Below, piece by piece: positions 8,468 through 16,246 of a stretch of 35,341 nucleotides of DNA. The number at the start of each line of letters is the position of its first letter. Positions within the stretch are counted from its first letter, which is position 1. Source of the DNA: an uncultured Lachnospiraceae bacterium (GTDB lineage: Bacteria > Bacillota > Clostridia > Lachnospirales > Lachnospiraceae); NCBI GenBank assembly GCA_934376945.1, contig CAKRPI010000009.1, forward strand, positions 1 through 35,341, written 5' to 3'. The notes below the pieces were generated by a model that saw only the letters and a list, made by a program, of their open reading frames with translations, was not told the DNA's origin and searched no databases. The position numbers were made by a program, and so were the translations under genes.

Positions 8468-9178
8468 ATGGAACTGTGTGTAAGCTGTGGCGAAAGCTAT
8501 GAATCCGAACGGACAGAATGTCCTTTTTGCGGATGTCCCAGGGGATGGATTCAAATACCGGAAGGGACATTGACGGAAGAGGAGACAAGAAAATACAGTC
8601 TGATCGGAGTAAAAAAAACAGAAGGTCCGGGATCGGCATATGTGATTTGGGACGATGAGGAACAGAAAAAGAAGCTGCTTCTGGTGTTGCCGCGCGGAGA
8701 CGATGGCTATTGTCATTACATCGATTTGAAAACAATCCTGTCATCGCCCCTACAGAAAAAAGCAGAGTATTTTCCGGAAATATTGGTGCTGAAGTGGGAT
8801 GAAGGTACGGACAGCGGCTACTATATCTGTGCACTGGATGAAGGAGTTACCTTAAGAGAAGCATTGGAGAGGGAAAAACCGCTGAATCCGGAACTGGGAG
8901 AACGGTTATCCAGAAACAGGAAGCAACTGGTGAAACAGATGGCAAAGCTTGCGCGGAAGCCGATTGAAAACTGCAGGCTGGAACCGGAGAGCGTTCTTTT
9001 TACAGAAGATGGCAGGGTAATGGAAATGAATTATGAGTTTTTGTACGGAAGTCTGTACGAAAACGATAATTTAGAAAAAACAATGCCGATTATGGCAAAG
9101 GAAGGAGGAGCAGTCAGACAGCCGAAAAAAGAGTCACTGGCAGAGTTACTGAAAAGACGGCTGTTTGGAAGAAAGTAA
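8468..9178 (+). CDS. short zinc-ribbon protein with vestigial kinase fold
   Basis: A 236-aa protein; ATG 8468 is preferred over GTG 8462 because GAGGGAG ends 6-7 nt before it. A four-Cys zinc ribbon (CVSC...CPFC, residues 4-21) opens it, as in the kinases. The rest can be laid on the kinase fold. YSLIGVKK matches the YLLGR strand, LLLVLP sits where VAIKE should be (Lys lost), and YYICALDEGVTLREALE matches the YIAMEYLEGKTLGEYI hinge. PIENCRLEPESVLFTEDG sits where IIHRDISPDNIKFAEDG should be, and NYEF replaces DFGG. All catalytic residues are gone and the C-lobe is cut short. I infer a deeply decayed pseudokinase. The alignment is by eye, so this is less sure than for the pseudokinase at 2721. 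It starts a few bases after the VWA-FHA gene ends. Confidence 0.8.
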   Translation: MELCVSCGESYESERTECPFCGCPRGWIQIPEGTLTEEETRKYSLIGVKKTEGPGSAYVIWDDEEQKKKLLLVLPRGDDGYCHYIDLKTILSSPLQKKAEYFPEILVLKWDEGTDSGYYICALDEGVTLREALEREKPLNPELGERLSRNRKQLVKQMAKLARKPIENCRLEPESVLFTEDGRVMEMNYEFLYGSLYENDNLEKTMPIMAKEGGAVRQPKKESLAELLKRRLFGRK

Positions 9179-9237
9179 AATGAGGGATAAGGCTGTACTA
9201 TTTCTGAGAATCAGAAAAGAAGATAAGGCAGCAGAAC

Positions 9238-10113
9238 ATGCAGACAGAAAAGGAGTGGATGAGAGTTATGTATGAAAAATTGAATGAAGAGAGAAAACTA
9301 TGGAAAGTTCTTGTGTTTGGTTTCCTCACATTGGGAATTTACGGGATTATTTTCTGGTGGTATATGATTCAGGATCTGAATACGGCATGCGGCTACATGG
9401 AAAAGACAGATGATGATAAATCACCGAATTATTTAATTTTATTGCTTCTTGGAGTTGTTACATTTGGAATTTATACACATGTCTGGTATTACAAACAAGG
9501 CAATCGTGTGCGTACTGTAGGACATGCGTATGGACTTGAAATTGAGGAAAAAGGGAGTACATATGTCCTTTGGAATACGGTTGGAAGTCTGCTTGTTGGT
9601 TGTGGTCCTGTCATTTCTCTTTATTTATTTATCCATAATGTGAACAAGCTTTGCCATGAGTACAATGAAGCAAGAGAAAGAGAATTAAATGAGCATGCAG
9701 ATCCGGTCAGCGATTTTGACTTCGATGACGGTGGCATTAATGGTGGAAGTAATGGAGGAGATGGCGGTTTCGGTCAGGGAACAATCGGAATTCCAGTCAG
9801 CAAAACAGGAACTCTGAAATGCATTAAGGGAGTCTATAAAGGCTCGGACATCGTATTACGTGATGGTGAAGAACTGGTTATTGGAAGAAACAGCAAGATG
9901 GCACAGCTCGTAATCAGCGACAGTGATATCAGCAGACGTCATTGCTCTATTCGTTATAGGGCATCGGACGGATATTATTATGTGACAGATTATTCGTCAC
10001 TCGGAACCGTGATGAACAATTCGCAGAAGCTTGCCACGAATGTCGAGACCAGATGTCCGGTCGGAACGAAGCTGACGCTTGGAAGCGGAAATAATGAATT
10101 TATTCTTGAGTAA
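9238..10113 (+). CDS. DUF4234-like membrane domain fused to FHA domain
   Basis: 291 aa from the first ATG. Starts at 9259 and 9268 are also possible; AAAAGGAG at 9248-9255 fits 9268 best, giving 281 aa. Three or four hydrophobic segments lie in about 20-140, with repeated FGIYGIIFWWY / FGIYTHVWYY motifs typical of DUF4234-type small membrane domains. A Gly/Asp-rich linker (about 160-185) follows. The C-terminal FHA domain (about 190-290) keeps the phosphothreonine-binding residues: VIGRNS and ISRRHCS. It is a membrane-bound phospho-reader and probably a docking site for phosphorylated partners. The spacing to the next FHA gene is short (26 bp), consistent with one operon. Confidence 0.9.
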   Translation: MQTEKEWMRVMYEKLNEERKLWKVLVFGFLTLGIYGIIFWWYMIQDLNTACGYMEKTDDDKSPNYLILLLLGVVTFGIYTHVWYYKQGNRVRTVGHAYGLEIEEKGSTYVLWNTVGSLLVGCGPVISLYLFIHNVNKLCHEYNEARERELNEHADPVSDFDFDDGGINGGSNGGDGGFGQGTIGIPVSKTGTLKCIKGVYKGSDIVLRDGEELVIGRNSKMAQLVISDSDISRRHCSIRYRASDGYYYVTDYSSLGTVMNNSQKLATNVETRCPVGTKLTLGSGNNEFILE

Positions 10114-10139
10114 GAAAGAAACAATCAGGAGGAACAGAA

Positions 10140-10859
10140 ATGAAACTTACAAAATGTGTAAACGGACATTTTTATGATGAGGAAAAATACAGCTCATGCC
10201 CGCACTGCCAGGGGGCAAGCGGCATGGATGGGTGGATGGATTCCTACGGAGCACCGGGAAGAGGCGCAGGCTCTCGTCAGGCATCAGAAAATGAGGAGAC
10301 GCATGGAATTGCTATGCGTCAGCGCCCGATGAACAATAGCAATGAAGAAGGGAAGACAATCGGCCTGTTTCAGGAAATGAATAAGGCTCAGCAGTCTGTA
10401 GATGAAAATGCACCGACCGTACCATACAGTGACAACGATGGAAAGACGCAGGGAATTGTATTTGGAAACTGGGGTGAAAAACCGGAAGAAAAAAAAGAAA
10501 TGAATATGAATCAGGGTACACGACCGGTAGTTGGCTGGCTGGTCTGCATTGAAGGCTCTGATTATGGAAAATCCTTTAATCTTTATGGCGGTAAGAATTT
10601 TATTGGGCGTGCAGCAGAGATGGATATTTGTCTGGCTAACGATGTTACCGTATCACGTTTCAAACATGCAACGGTTATTTACGAGCCGAAGCAGCGGGTA
10701 TTTTTTGCACAGCCGGGTGAATCCCATGAACTGTTTTATGTAAATGGTTCGGTAGTGCTCGTCAATACAGAACTGAAAGATCGTGATGTGATTGCAATCG
10801 GAAGAAGTACCTTTGTATTCGTACCGTTTTGTGATCAGCGATACGGCTGGGAAAAATAA
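10140..10859 (+). CDS. zinc-ribbon FHA adaptor with repeated T-x-G-[IL] motifs
   Basis: 239 aa, cytosolic. N-terminal metal-binding motif (CVNGHFYD...CPHC, Cys6 to Cys23), then a polar, probably disordered linker (about 25-125), then an FHA domain (about 130-235) with FIGRAAE and VSRFKH kept, so phosphothreonine binding is plausible. The linker holds three T-x-G-[IL] sites: THGI (Thr54), TIGL (Thr73) and TQGI (Thr103), the last two as GKTIG and GKTQG. FHA domains of several families prefer pThr with Ile/Leu at +3, so these look like designed phosphosites, similar in layout to GarA/OdhI-type proteins. AGGAGG precedes the ATG. It is a paralogue of the protein at 5966 and stands directly before the first lectin kinase gene. 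Confidence 0.92.
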   Translation: MKLTKCVNGHFYDEEKYSSCPHCQGASGMDGWMDSYGAPGRGAGSRQASENEETHGIAMRQRPMNNSNEEGKTIGLFQEMNKAQQSVDENAPTVPYSDNDGKTQGIVFGNWGEKPEEKKEMNMNQGTRPVVGWLVCIEGSDYGKSFNLYGGKNFIGRAAEMDICLANDVTVSRFKHATVIYEPKQRVFFAQPGESHELFYVNGSVVLVNTELKDRDVIAIGRSTFVFVPFCDQRYGWEK

Positions 10860-10879
10860 GATAATCGGAGGAAGCCATC

Positions 10880-13525
10880 ATGGATTATGAAAAGCTGTGT
10901 ATGAATTGCATGAGAGAAAAGAAGAGCCAGGCCGAAAAATGCCCGTACTGTGGATTTGATCCTAAGGAATATCGGCCAGAGTCTGCTGCGCTTCCTCCGT
11001 TTACAATTTTATCCGGGCGTTATTTACTTGGAAGAGAGATTGGGGCAGGGGGATTTGGAATTACATATCTTGCGCTTGACCTGATTCTGGAAAGACGTGT
11101 GGCAATTAAAGAATTTTTTATGCAGGATATGATGTACCGAACCAAACTTGATGCAGTCACGGTATCAACTGCAAATGGAAATGAAGAAGAAATGTATCGC
11201 AGCAGCCGGGCAAAATTTGAGAAAGAGGCCAAGATTCTGGCGCACCTCAACAATATGCCAGGTATCGTGCAGGTGTATGACTGCTTTTTGGAAAATGGAA
11301 CCATCTATATCGCCATGGAGTATCTGGAAGGAAAAACGCTTGGCGAATATATAGCGAGCAAAGATGGCAGGCTGTCCGTAGAAGAAACAATCCAGATTCT
11401 TCTGCCGATCATGCAGTCACTTGAGAAAATACATAAAGAGGGAATTATTCATCGGGATATCAGTCCGGATAACATCAAATTTGCGGAGGACGGTGTCCTG
11501 AAGCTATATGATTTTGGCGGAGCGAAGCTGGAAAAAGGCGACGCAGCAAGCAAGGTTGTTTATATGAAGCCGGGATATACGCCGCTGGAACAGTATTCTG
11601 CAAATGGAAATCAGGGTCCCTGGACGGATGTCTATGCAATGGCAGCAACGATGTACTATTGCATCAGTGGAAAACGGCTGCCGGAAGCACCTGATCGAAG
11701 TGTGCGAAAAAATCAGAGCTTGTTTGAAGCGGGAAATGTGAAGGTATCCAAGCAGATAGAAAAAGTTCTTTCAAAAGCATTGGAACTTTATTACGAAGAC
11801 CGATACCAGACTATGGAGGAATTCAGTAAAGCACTGCAGGAGAAAGATAACCGGAAGAAATTTGTCATTCCAGGAATTACTGTCGGGGCAGTGCTTGTAA
11901 TTGGGGTATCAGGGGTACTGTTTGCAACGAGAGGAAAGCAGGATAAAAAAGGGAAGGAAATTGTTGAAGCTACAGCGATAAAAGAAACGGGAAGACAGAC
12001 GGAAACAGCAAAGGCTGGTGAAACAGAAAAACAAACAGAGGCAGTTCCGGTAAAAGAAACAGGAAGGCAGACGGAAACAGCGAAGACAAAAGAATCGAAA
12101 ATACAGACAGAGGAAGCAAAAGCGAAAGAGACAGAGAAGCAGACGGAGACGGCAAAAGAAACAGAAAAGCAGAAAAAAACATATCAGATAACCGTAGCTG
12201 GCGGAAGTGGAAGTGGTAAACATGCGGAAGATGATAAAATCATTTTGAAGGCGGATGATCGCACCGACGAAGGTTATGAATTTGTGTCATGGAAAATTAC
12301 AACGGGAAGTGTAAAGATAGAGGATAGTACTGCGGCAAAGACAACAGCGCTCGTTTTGAACAGTGATGCGGAGATTGAAGCAGAGTATCAGGAAACAGCA
12401 GAGAAGCTGGTTGAAGACGGAGATTTGCTATTTTATGGAAAGGGAAAATATAAGGAAGCGGTAAGTAAATACCAGAAGGCGGCCGACCGGGGAAACGGAA
12501 TGGCGCAGGAGCGGTTAGGACAATGTTATAAGAACGGATGGGGTGTAGCACAGAGTACAGAAAAAGCAATAGAATGGTGGACAAAGGCAGCTTACCAGGG
12601 CAATGTGATGGCTCAAAGTAATCTGGCAGGAAGCTATTTGTATGGAGATGGAGTAGAAAAAGATAGTAAAAAGGCGGCAGAATGGTTTGAAAAAGCAGCA
12701 ATGCAGGGAGATGCTTATAGTCAGTATTGGCTTGGAAGAATGTATCTTGAAGGAGATGGTATAAAAAAGAATAAAGAAAAAGGAAATGCGTGGATTCAGA
12801 AAGCAGCAGAAGCAGCAGAAAATTCAGAAACAGATACATTTGTTCAGTATTTAATCGGAGAAATGTACCTTAATGGAAAAGGCGTTGAAAAGAATGAAGC
12901 ACTTGGAAAAGAATTGCTTCAAAAAGCTGCGGAAGCCGGAATGGATGAAGCGCAGGAACTGCTCGATAAGTTTGCAGAGTCTGAAAATGCTATAACAGAG
13001 GAAGAAACTGAAGCAGAGACAGAAGTAGTTCCTGTTTTTGATATAGAGACAGAAAGTGAAACAGAGACAGAGCTGAATTCAGAAGTGACAAGTGAAGTAG
13101 GCTGTGAGGAAGGAAACTTTAACGACCATCGCTATATGATATTTGATAATGATAAGACATACCATGAGGCAGAAGCATATTGTGAAAGCCTTGGAGGACA
13201 TCTGGCAACGATCCATAATCAGGAAGAGAACGATTACCTTTATCGCTATATGGTATCGCAGGGATATGCAAGTGCTTATTTTGGATTTTCTGATGAGGCG
13301 AATGAAGGAGAGTGGAAATGGGTAAATGGTGATTCTGTTTTTTATACAAACTGGGCGGACGGCGAGCCGAACAGCGGAAGAGATACCGAAAACTATGCGC
13401 AGTTTTATTGGGAATATCCAAATGGAAAATGGAATGACGGAAGCTTTGGACTGCTGGATGTACCAGATAGCGGAGGAAGCGCTTACATCTGCGAATGGGA
13501 TACCATGGAAACAGAGACGGAATAG
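10880..13525 (+). CDS. receptor-like Ser/Thr kinase with InlB-like, Sel1-repeat and C-type lectin ectodomain
   Basis: 881 aa. Zinc ribbon (Cys7-Cys24: CMNC...CPYC). Kinase domain about 47-320 with GAGGFGITY, Lys77 (VAIKEFF), HRDISPDN (Asp193), DFGG (Asp211) and PLEQY replacing APE. One membrane helix (about 328-350) is followed by a TETEK-rich stalk (about 360-425). Next come a divergent InlB B-repeat-like domain (TVAGGSGSGKH...YEFVSWKIT, about 426-510), three to four Sel1-like repeats (AIEWWTKAAYQGN, AAEWFEKAAMQGD; about 515-690) and a second acidic Thr/Glu spacer. The C-terminal C-type lectin domain (about 745-878) carries DGEPN and KWNDGS, the EPN and WND pair that forms the calcium/sugar site. 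The gene starts 20 bp after the FHA adaptor, with GGAGGAAG before the ATG. A ligand-binding kinase reading a glycan outside the cell is the natural reading; the ligand is unknown. Confidence 0.94.
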   Translation: MDYEKLCMNCMREKKSQAEKCPYCGFDPKEYRPESAALPPFTILSGRYLLGREIGAGGFGITYLALDLILERRVAIKEFFMQDMMYRTKLDAVTVSTANGNEEEMYRSSRAKFEKEAKILAHLNNMPGIVQVYDCFLENGTIYIAMEYLEGKTLGEYIASKDGRLSVEETIQILLPIMQSLEKIHKEGIIHRDISPDNIKFAEDGVLKLYDFGGAKLEKGDAASKVVYMKPGYTPLEQYSANGNQGPWTDVYAMAATMYYCISGKRLPEAPDRSVRKNQSLFEAGNVKVSKQIEKVLSKALELYYEDRYQTMEEFSKALQEKDNRKKFVIPGITVGAVLVIGVSGVLFATRGKQDKKGKEIVEATAIKETGRQTETAKAGETEKQTEAVPVKETGRQTETAKTKESKIQTEEAKAKETEKQTETAKETEKQKKTYQITVAGGSGSGKHAEDDKIILKADDRTDEGYEFVSWKITTGSVKIEDSTAAKTTALVLNSDAEIEAEYQETAEKLVEDGDLLFYGKGKYKEAVSKYQKAADRGNGMAQERLGQCYKNGWGVAQSTEKAIEWWTKAAYQGNVMAQSNLAGSYLYGDGVEKDSKKAAEWFEKAAMQGDAYSQYWLGRMYLEGDGIKKNKEKGNAWIQKAAEAAENSETDTFVQYLIGEMYLNGKGVEKNEALGKELLQKAAEAGMDEAQELLDKFAESENAITEEETEAETEVVPVFDIETESETETELNSEVTSEVGCEEGNFNDHRYMIFDNDKTYHEAEAYCESLGGHLATIHNQEENDYLYRYMVSQGYASAYFGFSDEANEGEWKWVNGDSVFYTNWADGEPNSGRDTENYAQFYWEYPNGKWNDGSFGLLDVPDSGGSAYICEWDTMETETE

Positions 13526-13597
13526 ATAGAAATTCAGCATGACTTAAGAGGACGGATTTGCCGAAAATACACGATGAGTTTGCGGGAGGAGATAACG

Positions 13598-16246
13598 GTG
13601 AATTACGATAAATTGTGCATTTACTGCATGAAGGAGAAAGAAGAAAAAGAGTCGGTTTGTCCGCATTGTGGGCATACTGTTGCGGATTATAGGGGAAATG
13701 GCTATGAACTGCCTCCGTTTACTGTGCTGAACGGACGGTATCTGCTTGGACGGATGATTGGAGCAGGCGGTTTTGGCATTACCTATATTGCAATGGATCT
13801 CGTGCTGGAACGTCGTGTTGCGGTAAAAGAGTTTTTCATGCGGGATGCGATGTATCGGACGCAAGCGGCCGCGGTAACGGTATCTACGATCAATGAAGCG
13901 CAGGATGAGATGTATCGGACGAGTAAAGCAAAATTTGAGAAAGAGGCAAAAATTCTTGCCCATCTCAATAATATGCCGGGTATTGTACAGGTGCACGACT
14001 TTTTTCAGGAAAATGGAACCGCATATATCGCAATGGAATATCTTGGCGGAAGGACACTTGGTGAATATGTGAAAGAAAAGGGCGGCCGGTTATCGGTAGA
14101 GGAGACGAAGCAGATACTTTTTCCGATCATGGATTCCTTAGGCAAAATACATAAAGAGGGAATTCTTCATCGGGATATCAGCCCTGACAACATTAAATTT
14201 TCGGAAGATGGTGTGCTGAAGCTGTTTGATTTTGGTGGCGCGAAGCTGGAAAAACAGGATGGCGTCAGCAAGGTCGCATACATGAAGCCTGGATATACGC
14301 CTCTTGAGCAATACTCGGTAAACGGAAATCAGGGGCCGTGGACGGATGTCTATGCATTTGGAGCCACGATGTATTATTGCATTTGTGGTACACGACCACC
14401 GGAAGCGCCAGATCGAATGAGTGAAGACAAACTGGCATTACCGGAAAAATGTGGTGTCAAAATCTCAAAAAAAGAAGAAAGTGCATTAATGAAAGCGCTG
14501 GAACTGAGCTACAATACGCGCTATCAGACGATGGAGGAATTTAAGAAAGCGCTTGAGGAAGAGAAAAAGAGTTCCGGCCTGGTAAAGGGCGGAATTGCCG
14601 GAGTGATAGGAGCCGGGATCGTGGCGGTTCTTGTATTTGCCGGAAAAGGGGCACTGAATAAAAGGGGAGAGCAGAAAAAGGAAACTGAGAAATATCAAAG
14701 TGTTACAGAAATTTTGTCAGAGAGCGAACGTTCAGGCGATACAGAGAACATATCCGAAGCGGAGACTGCAACAGAAAAAATTACTGAGCGGGAATCTGAA
14801 ACGGAATGGGCAGAAGTAACACGAAAAGAAACAGAATCCATAACGGAAATAACTGCGAAGACGGAAGCTGAAAAGGAGTCTGCATCAGGAGCGTCGGGTG
14901 AAATAGAATTTGAATCTGAGGAGAGCGAACTTTCGCAAGAAGAGCAACAGAAGGAATCAATGGCACAGCTGTTGCAGCAGTTTAATTTTTATACAGATGA
15001 GCAGTTGGATGAAATGCTGAAGAGCGACAACGTGTCTACGAAGAAAATTGCAGAGAACTGGAAGTCGGTAAAAGATCAGCTTGGCAATTTTATAAAAGTC
15101 ACAAGACTGGAAAGTAGTATATCCAGAGATGGTTCTACTTATGCAGTTGCTGCTTATACGAAATATGAGAAAACAGGTGAGGCGGATGTTATTGTTACAT
15201 ATGAATATAACATAGAAAATGAAGAAACTGCAGTTACTTGGGATATTCCAGATTCTTTAAGCCGGTTATCTGGTCATGCGATCGGGAAAACAGTAAAAAC
15301 GGAGGCATCTACGGAGAAACTTACAGAGACAGAAACTGAAACAGAAGAAATTACAGAGGCACAAACCGAAAAAGTCACAGAGCCCCCGACAGAAACTGAA
15401 ACAGAAACAGAAGAAATTACAGAAGCTCCAACAGAAATCGAGACTGAAGAGGTCACAGAGCCCCCGACAGAAACTGAAACAGAAGAAATTACGGAAGCTC
15501 CGACAGAAACTGAGACTGAAGAAGCCACGGAACCGCCTGCAGAAACGGAAACTGAAACAGAGGCGCCAGCAGAACCGGAAACAACGATGGAGGATGTCGT
15601 TGATAAAGCGCTGACTGAGGCAGATGCGTTAATACAGGCAGGAAAGACGGATGAGGCGCGCAAAATTCTGATGCAGGCGTACAACACGACAAAGAGTTAT
15701 AAAATTCAGGATAAGTTGGATGAAGTGACGAAATGGAATGCACCGGAAACAACGGTACAGACAGAGCCGGAGACAGAAGCAGGCTTCAAGAGCGGAATCC
15801 ACAGGTACGAATATGCAATGCTGAATGGTACCTGGGAGGATGCATATCAGATCTGTAAAGCAAAAGGAGGACATCTGGTAACCTTTGAGACACAGGAAGA
15901 GTTTGATTATGTGACAAGTGATCTGGAAAGTAAAGACCAGAGAGGAAATATGTTCTATATCGGAGGAAGAAGAGATCTGTCTTCCAGCGATTACTACTGG
16001 GTAGATGCGGATAACAATTTGATCGGTGATCCTCTGAACAGTCTGACGGCATGGAATGTGAATTGCTGGCTGACAGGAGAGCCGTCTTTCCGGGATACGA
16101 CACTCGGGCTGGATGAGCATGTTCTGGATATTTTTTATTATAAAGATCTTGGAAGGTGGGTATGGAACGATGTGCCAAATGATCTTTTAAGTGCGGTTTC
16201 TACATACCGTGGAAAGATCGGGTATATCTGCGAGTATGAAGATTAA
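13598..16246 (+). CDS. receptor-like Ser/Thr kinase with DUF3887-like and C-type lectin ectodomain
   Basis: 882 aa from GTG 13598. This start is chosen over ATG 13574 because GGGAGGAG (13584-13591) lies 6 nt before it and the protein then opens VNYDKLCIYC, aligning with MDYEKLC of the sister kinases. The zinc ribbon and kinase domain match the protein at 10880 almost residue for residue (Lys77, HRDISPDN, DFGG, PLEQY). TM at about 329-349. The outside part has a Thr/Glu stalk, a folded segment of about 100 aa (about 455-560) resembling DUF3887-type domains, a second TETEEITEAPTE repeat stalk (15325-15570), a short helical segment (about 665-710), and a C-type lectin domain (about 735-880). The lectin keeps WND but has GEPS in place of GEPN. 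It overlaps the GH3 gene by 11 bp. Confidence 0.94.
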   Translation: MNYDKLCIYCMKEKEEKESVCPHCGHTVADYRGNGYELPPFTVLNGRYLLGRMIGAGGFGITYIAMDLVLERRVAVKEFFMRDAMYRTQAAAVTVSTINEAQDEMYRTSKAKFEKEAKILAHLNNMPGIVQVHDFFQENGTAYIAMEYLGGRTLGEYVKEKGGRLSVEETKQILFPIMDSLGKIHKEGILHRDISPDNIKFSEDGVLKLFDFGGAKLEKQDGVSKVAYMKPGYTPLEQYSVNGNQGPWTDVYAFGATMYYCICGTRPPEAPDRMSEDKLALPEKCGVKISKKEESALMKALELSYNTRYQTMEEFKKALEEEKKSSGLVKGGIAGVIGAGIVAVLVFAGKGALNKRGEQKKETEKYQSVTEILSESERSGDTENISEAETATEKITERESETEWAEVTRKETESITEITAKTEAEKESASGASGEIEFESEESELSQEEQQKESMAQLLQQFNFYTDEQLDEMLKSDNVSTKKIAENWKSVKDQLGNFIKVTRLESSISRDGSTYAVAAYTKYEKTGEADVIVTYEYNIENEETAVTWDIPDSLSRLSGHAIGKTVKTEASTEKLTETETETEEITEAQTEKVTEPPTETETETEEITEAPTEIETEEVTEPPTETETEEITEAPTETETEEATEPPAETETETEAPAEPETTMEDVVDKALTEADALIQAGKTDEARKILMQAYNTTKSYKIQDKLDEVTKWNAPETTVQTEPETEAGFKSGIHRYEYAMLNGTWEDAYQICKAKGGHLVTFETQEEFDYVTSDLESKDQRGNMFYIGGRRDLSSSDYYWVDADNNLIGDPLNSLTAWNVNCWLTGEPSFRDTTLGLDEHVLDIFYYKDLGRWVWNDVPNDLLSAVSTYRGKIGYICEYED
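15325..15570 (+). repeat. Thr/Glu-rich coding repeat in the lectin kinase stalk
   Basis: Imperfect tandem units encode TETETEEITEAPTE / EVTEPPTETETE. They alternate ITEAP and VTEPP every 14-16 residues between the DUF3887-like and lectin regions. Pro and acidic residues suggest an extended wall-spanning stalk. The repeats also open long false reading frames on the opposite strand. Confidence 0.85.
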
